Of a stretch of 64,000 nucleotides of DNA, positions 22,121 to 31,835 are shown piece after piece. The position numbers and the translations under genes were made by a program. The notes under the pieces were generated by a model. It was not told the origin of the DNA. It worked only from the letters and a program-made list of their open reading frames with translations, and searched no databases. Source of the stretch: Chrysogorgia sp. JL179-B06 (taxonomy: Eukaryota > Cnidaria > Anthozoa > Scleralcyonacea > Chrysogorgiidae); NCBI GenBank assembly GCA_035772405.1, contig JAYKKM010000428.1:3138501-3202500 (forward strand), written 5' to 3'. The first letter of the stretch is position 1. Each line of letters begins with the position of its first letter.

Positions 22121-23399
22121 ATGGCAGACAACCAACTTGTTGCGTTGATGTTCGCCGAAGATCTTTTAGAGGTAGAAGAATTTGTGCTCCTTTACGACGC
22201 TTTTGCTCTAAGGCCAAATAATCCAGCTTTTCCTTACTGGAAATATAAACATTTGAACATCGACGAACTCACTGAAGTGTGTCTGTCGGAGTTTCGCTTC
22301 AAGAAAGAAGACCTCACTCATCTACTACATGCATTAAATGTTCCTGATAAATTGACATGCCGAAATGGTACGACTGCTAACGGCACGGAAGACTGGGTTG
22401 CTGGGAGTCCTGGACGGAAATTTTTTGAAATTAGGATCTCTCAAATAGGATTTCCTGTCTTCTGAGAGTAATTTCCAGCAAGTTTTAACAGATCTAAACT
22501 GGCAAGAAATCGCTAGAGAAAATTATGGGGGGGGGGGGGGGCTTACGCTGAAGCTATTCATGAAAAGGGTGGCGCACTGGAAAACTGCTGGGAATTCATC
22601 GATGTCACTGTCAGGCCTATTTGTCGCCCAACAAGACACCAAAGAGTAATGTACAACGGCCACAAAAGAGTACATGCATTGAAGTACCAGGCCGTTGTCG
22701 CTGCAAATGGGATGATTTCTAACTTGTACGAACCAGTGGGTAAGTCTAAACAATATAAGCCTATAATATATAAGCTTATATATTGAATGGAAGTTTAATT
22801 TGACATACAGGTGTAAATTAAAGCATTGTCTGCATGTGGGTTCAACTTATATTTTGTTTGTCTAGATTAATGTTTCAATATATTTGTTGTTTATATTTGT
22901 TTAATTTGCTAAATGTGATTACTTGCTAATTTATTCATTCTTTTCTTATTCTAACTTGATTAAATGTTATTTATGTTTTAGAGGGAAATTGACATGATGC
23001 AGCAATGCTCAGAATGTCAGGTCTGATGGATCTGCTAGAAGTACATAGCATAAACCCAGCAAGACAGATTTTATGTTTATATGGAGATCCAGTCTATCCC
23101 ACCGACTCCAGTTACAGAATGCTTAACGGTACAACAGCTTAACTGAAGAAGAACAACTATTCAATACCTCAATGAGCAAAGTGCGAGTGAGCGTTGAGTG
23201 GGTTTTTGGTGAGATATCAAAGTACTTTGCCTTCATAGATTTTAAGAAGGATTTAAAGATCGGCCTATCTCCTGTTGGTACCATGTACCAAATTTGTGCT
23301 TTGCTTAGAAATGCTATGACATGTTTATATGGTAATCAAACCAGTGAATTTATGAACTTGCAGCCTCCAACTTTGGAGGATGATTTCAATGCCAATTGA
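22121..23399 (+). pseudogene. PIF/Harbinger transposase (HARBI1-like), one intron, broken
   Basis: A DDE transposase of the HARBI1 group. Start chosen at MADNQLVALMFAEDLL (22121). The N-terminal region reads FRFKKEDLTHLLHALNVPD and CRNGTTANGTED, usual for the family. A frameshift follows near 22400 and a run of about 15 G at 22526. The catalytic part resumes as NCWEFIDVTVRPICRPTRHQ (FID holds a DDE Asp), then NGHKRVHALKYQAVVAANG. A GTAAGT donor at 22740 and a TTTTAG acceptor at 22981 bound a 242-base AT-rich intron. Exon 2 has an in-frame TGA where RHDA is expected, then SGLMDLL, YGDPVYP and, in another frame, the C-terminus VRVSVEWVFGEISKYFAFID (VEW.FG with the last acidic residue). At least two frameshifts and one stop make it dead. 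Confidence 0.85.
22740..22981 (+). other. Intron of the Harbinger transposase
   Basis: It starts GTAAGT and ends TTATGTTTTAG, is AT-rich and 242 bases long, and separates VAANGMISNLYEPV from the RHDA-type exon as in relatives. Confidence 0.75.
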
Positions 23400-23802
23400 A
23401 GTGTTTAAATTTATAAAAATTATGTAATAATTAATATATAATAATGAGATGTTATTAATTGGCTATAAATAATAATAATAATAATTAATTTATCAATTTA
23501 GTGTGATAAGTGTTACCCAAGTCACAAAATTATACTTCATTATATATACAGTATATGCTTGTAACTTTATGAGCCAAGCAAACCAAAACAAAGTGAAAAA
23601 TTTGATTTGCATAGACCTATTTCATAATGGAAACTGATATAAATATTCTTTTATACATGCATCTTGTGTGTGACAACACATATGACATAGACGACTAACG
23701 AACATGGAAAAGCATTACTTAAAATATAATACAGCTTGAAGCCTTACAAACCCACCATCATGTTGCTTTTAGTATATATCGTAGTGAATTTGTTGTATTT
23801 AA
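23400..23802. other. Transposon-internal AT-rich spacer
   Basis: 3' region of the transposase gene, with AATAATAATAATAATTAATT and no further frame. Confidence 0.5.
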
Positions 23803-24451
23803 TGCACCTATCAACGGCCATCCCTGGGGGTACAACCCCGGGACTTTGCAAAAACATGCATCAAAGTTCTTCATTTTCCCTCCCTCCCCAGGGGAAGCCT
23901 GTGTACAATCAGCCCCAGCGCAGGAATATATATTAATACTATTACACAGTGAGTGCATAGCATAGTCCTCAAATACAATATTAGAAATCTAGATTTTACA
24001 TAAAGTAAATAGTGAAAAGCCAAAATATTTCTGGATTTGGGTTTCTTGTTAATGTTCTACAAAGGTTTTATATGAAAAAGTCGATCAAAACTCTACTATA
24101 AAGTTCAATTACATGTATTATTATCAACGTTTGAATTAGGTCATAATTTTGTTAACAGTAAAATATTGAATACAAAATTATGAATTAAATGTCATCACAC
24201 TTATTAGCATTTGTGGATGAAACATAAAAAGCCCATTTTCCGAAGACATTTTAATATGAGACTGCAGCTGAGAGCATTTGTCCACAAAATATGTGTACCT
24301 GCATGGAAAATCCCCTTCCCCCTCCCAAAATCACCCTAGCAAATTGTGTGATTCTCCCGGGTAAAATTCATCTCTAACCCTCCTATATTCCCCTGTTTCC
24401 CCGCAATGCATCCCGGGGTTGTACCCCCGGGGATGGCCGTTGATAGGTGCA
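23803..24451. mobile_element. Nested MITE, 649 bp, TAA target duplication
   Basis: The left end TGCACCTATCAACGGCCATC matches the right end GATGGCCGTTGATAGGTGCA exactly in inverted form, followed by CCTGGGGGTACAACCCCGGG-type sequence. TAA flanks both ends (23800-23802 and 24452-24454). No coding content. The 3-bp TWA duplication points to PIF/Harbinger mobilisation; insertion inside another Harbinger postdates that element. Confidence 0.9.
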
Positions 24452-24454
24452 TAA

Positions 24455-25080
24455 TGTGTGTTGTATATCGCTGCCTATGTATTATCGCTAAAAAAACTAT
24501 TTATCAGTATTACAACTTTGATAAGGAATGTTTACTTCCTAATGAGGCTTGTAAAGTTTAAGGCTAATTTCAATGCATGTACAAGAATATTTAAATTGTC
24601 ATCATTATGAAAGTCTTGAAAGAGGTCTACTGAGCCGAGGACAACCATGCAAGTATAGAACATCAGATATAAATAAAATAAGATCAAACATAAAACTGCT
24701 GTATATTGCAAACACTTTGATAATTACTGTATAATACTCCAATACTGTATATAAAAAGTGCTTAGTAATAAATAAGGATGGCACTATATGGCTATATAAA
24801 TATGCAAGTTCTTATTTATGTATTTATTCATTTATTTATTTTAAAGGAATTAAATACACACAAATATTATTATTATAAATTAATATTAAATATTGAACAA
24901 TTAAAAGTGGCACATGATGTAAAAAGTTGGTTACTCTTATCCATAAAACACACCGACTACTGGGTAAAGTAAACGTATAACAGCCTCAGTCTCATTTTTC
25001 TGATTTACCCATAAAACTCTTAAACATGTCCTTCACGAAAGAAAGAGTATGAAGGTGTTGTTCTTGCTGCTGCTGTATCA
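24455..25080. other. Transposon-internal AT-rich spacer
   Basis: Right-hand part of the Harbinger element beyond the end of its minus-strand gene. No gene; TATTTA/TTTATT-rich stretches near 24820. Confidence 0.5.
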
Positions 25081-25804
25081 TCATCTGATGCTGATGTTGC
25101 ATCTGCTGCATACACTGCTGCTGTTGTTGCTGCATGGCCATAAAAAACTGCTGTTGTCCAAAAGCTTCTTTTTGGTGTTTCCGATCTTCGTTTTGAAGCT
25201 GAATCTCTCTTTTTCTCTTAATTCAGACTCTTTTTCTGCTTTCTGTTTTCTGCTTTTGATGCTCTCTAGCCTCTCTTCCACAAGAGTTAGGAGCTCGGCC
25301 GTCGTCTTTTTCCTTTTTTTTTTTATTGCTCTGTCATCTTTCCCAGCTTTTCGTTTCAGAGTTTCTCCCAGACTTTCTGTCACTTTCTTCCTCATATCCT
25401 CCGCTTGAGATTTTTCTTCTTCAGCTTTTTCCTTCTCCTTTGCATTATCATTGAGAGGACTGCTTCATCCATTCTTTCCTTGATGTCAGCAAGACCTTTG
25501 GTAAACTCGTCGTACTCAACATCAACACCGCTCGCTTTGGCCTCCCATGCTTCCTTTTTTTCGAAAGTTTTATATAATTTTTGAAAACTTCTCACGAACA
25601 GAAGGTTGGGTGACTTTAAAAACTGGTTCTATTATCTGCATCAAGTTATTAACGATAGTTTTCCAAGCACTCCCCCGTTCTTTGGAGGACGGTTTGTAGG
25701 TATATAGGGAGCAACAGTTCTCTTATGAACAGCTTTTCATGGACCCGTTTCCATGTAAAAACCTCTCGCGTTTGTGTGGAAGAGACAGCGGCTTCACTCT
25801 CCAT
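25081..25804 (-). pseudogene. Harbinger accessory protein, Myb/SANT-like with coiled coil, frameshifted
   Basis: The start chosen is MESEAAVSSTQTREVFTWKR (25804). FTWKRVHEKLFIRELLL, and in shifted frames YKPSSKERGSAWKTIVNNL and FKVTQPSVREKFSKLYKTF, make a Myb/SANT-like trihelix domain. It is followed by DVEYDEFTKGLADIKERMDE and then a long Lys/Glu-rich coiled coil ending with a Gln-rich tail lost to a frameshift. In PIF/Harbinger elements this second protein binds the transposon and carries the transposase into the nucleus. Two or more frameshifts (near 25700, 25400 and 25170) break it. The Leu-rich plus-strand frame over the same bases is its shadow. Confidence 0.75.
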
Positions 25805-25963
25805 ATTGCGCTGTCCACTTTGTCCTCACGAGTACGAGATTTCAAAGGAACTTCGTTGTCAACAAGCAGCCAGACAACAAAGTTTTGTACCGGAAGTGCG
25901 CAGAACGATGCAAAATGGTAAACTCGTCTTCGTACTCGTCCTCAAATCTAAAGGTCTCTATTA

Positions 25964-26172
25964 GCTCAATATGATCCGGTCCTACTAAATACTGCCAGAG
26001 ACTGCCTGGGAACTGCCCGAGCTGATTTCTGAAACTGTACGAGGTTATAATAATGTTGAGTAACTTGATTAATTGTCAAATAAATAAATTAAAAAGATTT
26101 ATAAGTTGTTAAAACAGTGTTTCTGCTAACAAACTTCTACAAAAATGCGACTGTCAAAAGTGCTTACGTCAG
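25964..26172. other. Spacer
   Basis: Short AT-rich spacer between two transposons; no gene. Confidence 0.5.
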
Positions 26173-26180
26173 TTTATAGC

Positions 26181-26437
26181 TAGCCTGTGTATAGCCTGAA
26201 TATACACCTGTAATACAGTCTGTGAAAACTCGCACGATAGTTTGTCGAACCCCCGCTGAGCTACTCAGATCTGAGTAGTAGATTTTGATAGTTCAAATCA
26301 CAACCCTTGACTTATTCCAGTTACAATTGGTTCTCTGGGAATTCTTGTGAGATCAAATAATCCAATCAAATAAACAATTATGAATCATATGAGTATTAAA
26401 CCACTCAAAATCTACTACTCAGATTTGAGTAGCTCAG

Positions 26438-26469
<32 letters not shown>

Positions 26470-26546
26470 GGGGGGGGGTCGACAAGCTATCGTGCGAGTT
26501 TTCACAGACTGTATTACAGGTGTATATTCAGGCTGTACACAGGCTA
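26181..26546. mobile_element. 366-bp palindromic MITE with perfect 8-bp target duplication
   Basis: The ends TAGCCTGTGTATAGCC and GGCTGTACACAGGCTA lead into long arms: CACCTGTAATACAGTCTGTG and AAACTCGCACGATAG are repeated inverted, as is CTGAGCTACTCAGATCTGAG. TTTATAGC flanks the element at 26173-26180 and 26547-26554. An 8-bp duplication fits hAT. One arm carries a run of 30 G, a T, then 9 G (26439-26478), where the other arm has only five C. Confidence 0.9.
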
Positions 26547-26649
26547 TTTATAGCACGCAATGTCATAAGTCATATTATAAAATAAGTCGTGTCTTACGCA
26601 CGCTGCGATTGGTCAGTTACCATGTTTATATCAGGCTATATAGCATGGA

Positions 26650-26745
26650 TGGATTATGCCATCGTGATACGCCATCAATTAGCCATCAAACTCCATCAAT
26701 TAGCCATCATACGCCATCAATTAGACATCACGGCGCCATCATATG
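26650..26745. repeat. Tandem repeat CGCCATCAATTAGCCATCA
   Basis: Roughly four imperfect 19-20 base units (26670-26740), followed by GGCGCCATCATATG. Confidence 0.8.
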
Positions 26746-26854
26746 CAGTAAGGAGAATTTACGTGTTGATAAAAAAGATATTTGTACATTTTATTTGCTT
26801 TCTACGGGTTATTTTATAAAAGAAATAGAAAACATTTTTATCCGTGTTCCCATA

Positions 26855-26963
26855 CGTTATATAAACACTCGTGGAAGTTTGGGAGTGGAAACACTCGCCC
26901 TACGGGCTCGTGTTCCCACTATGATTTCTCGTTCTCCCAAACTTCCACTTGTGTTTATATAAC
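26855..26963. repeat. Palindrome with ATATAAACAC...GTGTTTATAT arms
   Basis: TATATAAACACTCGTGGAAG pairs with CTTCCACTTGTGTTTATATA. GTTTGGGAG and CTCCCAAAC extend the stem, and the centre is a CGCCCTACGGGC mini-hairpin. A short palindromic MITE is likely. Confidence 0.75.
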
Positions 26964-27855
26964 TGTATGTAAACACTAAAATTGTTTTGTATTTCTTATT
27001 ATTATGATTTATTATTTATTATTATTATTATAAATATGAGAAAATGGTTAAGGGAATTTTGCTGAAATTTTGATCAAATTTACAGTTTTTGATCGAAAGC
27101 TATACATACAAAAGCCCTGTTTACTCAGGCAATTGTTGCTTTACTCATGTCGCAGTTATTGTCATGTCATCTGATTCATGCATACCTTTCAATTTTGTCT
27201 TTGTTCTAACTTTCTATAGAATTATCATCTCAATAACTTGTTTTCGCCATTAATTATCATTTCCATTCAACATTATTTGGGAATCCGTTTGTATTTAAAA
27301 TAAAACTGTTTAAAAAAGTGGGCACTGCCGCTTTGAAGAACAACCAATTTTATAGAAATAGATTTTCCGTTCGATTTTAGATACCATATAGGCATATTAT
27401 TTAGATTGTTATAATCATGTGTAAAACTTGAATTTCGTGTTATATGTATTAAATTGAGCAGTATAGTATGTTAGTTGAATGTCTGTTTTTTCACTCTTAT
27501 ATTTCTTGACTTTCATGATTTTGGTGCCGTTTCTTTCCGTCAGAGTAAGAAAAATCGTGCCACTTTTACCGGTGCTATTTTTACCGGTGGTCATTATTTC
27601 CGATCACCATTCTTCATTATATAAGGCCTAAAACGCACTTACATAATCTTTGATTACTTTTAGTATAGATGTAAACCGTCTCTGGCAGTAATATATCGTC
27701 TCAGGCAGTCAATATTTTATATTTATTCACGAGACTGCCCGGGAAGTATAAAATGACTGCCCGACGGGGTGACAAGGAAACAACTTCAGGCCAAATTACC
27801 ACTTCGCGCGCATTGAAAGCGAAACGACTTCGATTTTGGACGAAAAGACTTCGAG
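26964..27855. other. AT-rich stretch, no gene seen
   Basis: Nothing recognisable apart from CGAAACGACTTCGATTTTGG and CGAAAAGACTTCGAG at the very end, degenerate tandem words that recur beyond 30222 and mark the target of the next element. Confidence 0.5.
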
Positions 27856-30222
27856 TACACACGTAAAAATCTCACAGGCTGTAACAAGGTTGTTGGCTCA
27901 ACAACCTTGTTACAGCCTGTTAACATGCTAGAACATGATTGTTGAAATAACAGCATTGTTCAAGCATGTTACAACATGCATGTTACAGCTTGGCGAATCG
28001 ACAATGCTTGTTCATGCATGTTACAACAAGCAAAAACAAGCTTGATACAACAACAAAGTTCATGGTTGTTGTAACATTGCTGTTCTTGGATGTTATTTCA
28101 TCATGCTCTGACAACATGTTGTATCATGCATGAACATGGCTGTTGATTTGACATGATAGTTTTATGTTGTTCCAACAGGCATGAACAAGGTTGTTTGTTC
28201 GACAGCATTGTTCATGCCTGTTGTGAGTACTCAACCGGTTTGAACCAGTTTATAATCAGGAATAATTTTGAATACATATATATCCACGCAATCCGAGAGC
28301 GAAATTTGAACAAGACAGTTTTAATATTTTTGTGCTGCTGTTTTCACGAAATTTAATGGTTTAATTCCTAACATTTATACCAAGAAAGACGAAGAAACAG
28401 AACTGGATATCCCGCCGCCAAAAGAGGCTGAAACTTTCCACATTGTCTTGGGCATTGGAGATTGTTTTCGACTGCCACTATATACATATAGGCTGACTAG
28501 CGAATGGAAATTGAGATTATAAACGACAACGCATTTTTGGCTGAGTGGAAATTCACCGGCAGATCCGAAAATAACCATATTCTGTGCCAAGTTGCCAACG
28601 TGTCAAAGCGGACTAAGAGCGGTTATTTTTCTTTGGCACTTTGCCTTTTTATAGCTCGATTAATATTTCCAGTTAAAGTCTTTTCCTGTTTCCAAGGCGG
28701 AAGTCAATCTTTAAAAAGGCTTCCAAGTTTTTCCAACGACATACAGTAAGTTAACTTAAGTAATTACATGGTCACTTCGGTTTCAGGTTCAGTCGAAGGC
28801 ACGAAGCTGAAGGAAGAAATTAAGAAAACACTCGCGAAAGTGAAATCGATGCTATTGCCTATTGGGGGTTTATCTCGCCATGTTTGTTCATGAAGGAAAA
28901 TGGTGAATAACTTCCGAACTACGGATTGTTGATATACATCATGTACGTATGTTGTTAGAAATTTCATAAGCTTTCATTTGATGTATAGTTCAAGTCTGTG
29001 AGTTTTGTGTAACGTTTTAAAATGTTCAAAATGTTCAAAATGTTCGCACCATTGCTCGTCAAATAATTATAATGGCCAATAGACTTTCCACAAGTGTTTT
29101 AGGATATTAGATATTGTTTACACAATGCTTAACGCACAAACTTGATCTATATATCAATCAAAAGATATTCTAAAGTACTATTTATGGTAAAGTTTTCTAG
29201 TTTCTTGCTTAAAGGGAAGTATTTTAAAAATGGGAAAAAAGTTTGAGATTTGCCTTTTCCGACAGGATGCACATGTATTAACTTAAAAGAGAACACGTAA
29301 AAAACAATATACTAGTCAAGTCTCTGCATGCAGAATGATATAAAATAAAGCTTAAGCCTAACTTACATCGACGTCGTTGTGGTTTGAATTTATGGATCGT
29401 AAATATTATACATTCTGTATTTATCAGGTGCACGTTTGGAAATTTTACTCTATAATACCCGTATATTCAAGACCATTAGACCAAGTTCTGAAAAAATCGA
29501 CGTGAATGAACCAGGCCATGCACTGCAGAATGTGAAACTGATATCTGACATTCAAAGATGATTAACACTGCAAGATCTTATAGTTTCTATTTTTATGGCT
29601 AAGGCTAGGGATCGCGTTCACAACATGACCACAATTCAAATTCGCTAAACCAACTTTTGAGACGGGCAAGCAGTGGCCTATGCCGTTTGAAGAATGACTT
29701 GTGGTCTTAATGTTTGTGGAAGCGAAGACTGATTATATTACAGGGTATTTTTGTATAAAAAAGTATTGTAAACTTGCCTATTTTGTGAATGTTTTTGTTA
29801 TCTTTTGCAATAAAGCCCAAATATATTTTCAGGTGTTGTCAATATTTTTTGTTCGTCGTGCTGTTGCATGGCAACACACGATACACGGGGCCCCGCGAGA
29901 AGAACGCGTAGTAAACACGAGAAAATCTCGAGTTCAACAGTCAAAAACAGCATTGATATCATGCCTGAAATACGCTGTCAGATCAACCATGTTCTTGGAT
30001 GTTATTTCATCACGCTAAATCAACGCTGTTATCATGCATGAAACATACTGTTTCAACAACGCTGTTCAAGCCTGTTCAATCATCAAGCCGTAAACAGCCT
30101 GTTCCAACAGGCAAGGACAAGCCTGTCAACAGGCAAGAACAAGCCTGTCAACAGCCATGTTGTTGCTGGCCAGCTCAAGCATGTTCTAGCCTTCTAGCCT
30201 AAATGCGTTTTTACGCGTGTAG
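27856..30222. mobile_element. 2.4-kb non-autonomous element with ACAAG/CTTGT hairpin ends (copy 1)
   Basis: The outer ends are CACACGTAAAAA (left) and TTTTTACGCGTG (right), inverted. Subterminal regions of about 350 bases (27870-28230 and 29930-30195) are dense with short palindromic words such as ACAAGGTTGTTG, AACATGCATG and AGCCTGTTACA. A perfect hairpin sits at 27875-27917. Sequence GCTGCTGTTTTCACGAA in the interior (about 28330) recurs in copy 2 at about 55875. The interior frames (28504-28749, 29701-30018) show no domain. Similar CGAAA(A)GACTTCGAG words flank both ends. Superfamily unknown. Confidence 0.7.
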
Positions 30223-30920
30223 GAGGCGAAAGACTTCGAGTAGGAGGCGAAACGACTTTGAGTTAGGACGAAACGACCGCAATTCGTGTGTGACTTACCT
30301 TAAAAAATCTGACACCAATCCAACGTATACAGCCTACGACTATAGGAAATATAGTTCCAAGAAATTCGAATAAAATTCGATCAAACAGCAACAACCTCCC
30401 AAATTCGATATTCCCAATTCCTTAGACAAATAGACATTGAAAATAAGAGCAAACGTAACAGTGTTGCCAAGTCAAGTTTCGTAAAATTAAAATCCCAATA
30501 AAGTCTGAAAATATCCCAAGATTCCCTATTTTTATCCCAAAGTTCACCAGAGGTCCTTCAAAAAATCCCAAGATATTGGGCAAAGGAAACTCGCCCCAGG
30601 ACTTTTTGTTAGAGTAGGCGATCAGAGAACTTTTAATTTTTTGACGATACTATATTTCTCACGAAGACACCAACTGGATTAGTGACATTGTATATGAAGA
30701 GTATATGTTCACGGGCTGTCCAAAATTGCAGAAACGAAACGCGCGTTACCGCAAACATAGTTTTACGGTAACGATATCGCGTTACCCCAGAAGGAAATAT
30801 CGTTTTAACCAAAAAATGTGAAATATTATAACAAACGCTTTTTTCGTGATTTCTTTCCTCCAGATATAGTTTAAAATTATAAAATTAAAAAAAGAAAAAT
30901 ATAGGAAATTAAAATAAATA

Positions 30921-30926
<6 letters not shown>
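30223..30926. other. AT-rich stretch, no gene seen
   Basis: CAGTGTTGCCAAGTCAAG at 30459 resembles a hAT end, followed by ATCCCAA words, but no partner end was found. CGTTACCGC/GGTAACG words near 30740-30785 are short inverted motifs. Confidence 0.45.

Positions 30927-30969
<43 letters not shown>
30927..30969. repeat. (TA)n microsatellite
   Basis: About 21 TA units, then a short island and six to seven more TA units at about 30989-31001. Confidence 0.9.
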
Positions 30970-30972
<3 letters not shown>

Positions 30973-31045
30973 GCGATCAGTAGACATGATATATATATAT
31001 ATGGACAAAATGTTGAAGCTGATCTAGTTTAAAACTTTATTAAAT

Positions 31046-31080
31046 TTTCGATCACTATAACTGCATGTGATCTTCATCAG
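31046..31080 (-). ncRNA. Hammerhead ribozyme candidate with canonical CUGAUGA core
   Basis: Minus strand: CTGATGA, then stem II GATCAC/GTGATC with an 11-base loop, then GAAA, then ATTTAATAAAG. All three conserved core blocks are intact. As in Penelope-like ribozymes stem III is minimal, and stem I is only about three pairs (GUU/AAU). The neighbouring words GCTGATCTAG and AAAACTTTAT are shared with the pseudo-LTR at 17459, so this is probably a solo pseudo-LTR. Confidence 0.6.
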
Positions 31081-31166
31081 AACTAACAACTAAGGCTATA
31101 CAGAACGCCTGCGTCCAATCTCATTAAATATTATTACGACCGCAACAATGGTGTATAAGATTGTGG

Positions 31167-31192
31167 AGTCCCTGACGGGAATCGAACCTGTA
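31167..31192 (-). repeat. Inverted 3' part of the tRNA-like unit
   Basis: GAGTCCCTGACGGGAATCGA...CCTGTAA is the reverse complement of the T-arm and acceptor end of the copies at 31193 and 31455. It lies head-to-head with the next copy. Confidence 0.75.
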
Positions 31193-31266
31193 AGTCTGTA
31201 ACCTCAATGGTTAGAGCGTCTCACCGGCAATCAGAAGGTTACAGGTTCGATTCCTGTCAGGGACTC
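31193..31266 (+). repeat. tRNA-like unit (degenerate 5' end)
   Basis: A CTCAATGGTTAGAGCG A-box region and a GGTTCGATTCC B box are present, with a perfect T-stem ACAGG/CCTGT. The 5' acceptor strand does not pair with the 3' end (CAGGGAC). It is a tRNA pseudogene or a SINE head. Confidence 0.65.
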
Positions 31267-31454
31267 ATAGGCTTGATGCATATCTACACATATATATTAC
31301 ATATAATTTCACAAGCCGTCACTTCACCAGTTCTAATATATTCACATATAACTTGCAGTTAATATTAACTGAACACGATACGTTGAGACTCGAAAGAGTA
31401 GGCATATCACACATATCACATCGGACCATTAATTAACCTTCGCTCTTCATCTGA

Positions 31455-31527
31455 GTTCGTGTGGCTCAATGGTTAGAGCGTCTCACCGGCAATCAGAAGG
31501 TTACAGGTTCGATTCCCGTCAGGGACT
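31455..31527 (+). tRNA. tRNA-like gene or pseudogene, anticodon GGC (Ala) if folded
   Basis: It folds as a cloverleaf: acceptor GTTCGTG/CAGGGAC (two mismatches), D-arm GCTC/GAGC, anticodon arm TCTCA-CCGGCAA-TCAGA (one mismatch), T-arm ACAGG-TTCGATT-CCCGT (one mismatch). A box TGGCTCAATGG and B box GGTTCGATTCC are near-consensus and a T-run follows. The imperfect stems and C in place of U33 argue against a working tRNA. Two more copies nearby and one relic at 53583 suggest a tRNA-derived repeat. Confidence 0.45.
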
Positions 31528-31528
31528 C

Positions 31529-31533
31529 TTTTT
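31529..31533 (+). terminator. Pol III terminator (TTTTT) after the tRNA-like unit
   Basis: Five T directly after the acceptor end. This is the standard stop signal for RNA polymerase III. Confidence 0.5.
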
Positions 31534-31567
31534 CTGAGGTATATAGGCTTTATGCATATCTATATAC

Positions 31568-31825
<258 letters not shown>

Positions 31826-31835
31826 CTTGTCTCAC

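Larger units (their letters stand above)
22000..25960. mobile_element. PIF/Harbinger DNA transposon, two genes, inactive
   Basis: The terminal repeats pair AGGGACTTTTAGATTGAGTA (left) with the reverse complement of the right end (AGAGACCTTTAGATTTGAGG, then ACGAGTACGAAGACGAG). TTA flanks both ends (21997-21999 and 25961-25963). Inside are a plus-strand transposase gene and a minus-strand Myb/SANT-like gene pointing at each other, the standard Harbinger arrangement. A 649-bp MITE is nested between them. Confidence 0.85.

Noticed and set aside
25049..25408. Leu/Ser-rich plus-strand frame resembling membrane protein
   Set aside because: Reverse reading of the Lys/Glu-rich coiled coil of the Harbinger accessory gene.
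27870..28240. Regularly spaced short repeats considered as a CRISPR array
   Set aside because: Units are self-complementary, irregular in spacing and sequence, and the window is eukaryotic.
31455..31527. Functional alanine tRNA
   Set aside because: Mismatches in acceptor, anticodon and T stems and C at position 33; several decayed copies nearby. Kept only as tRNA-like.
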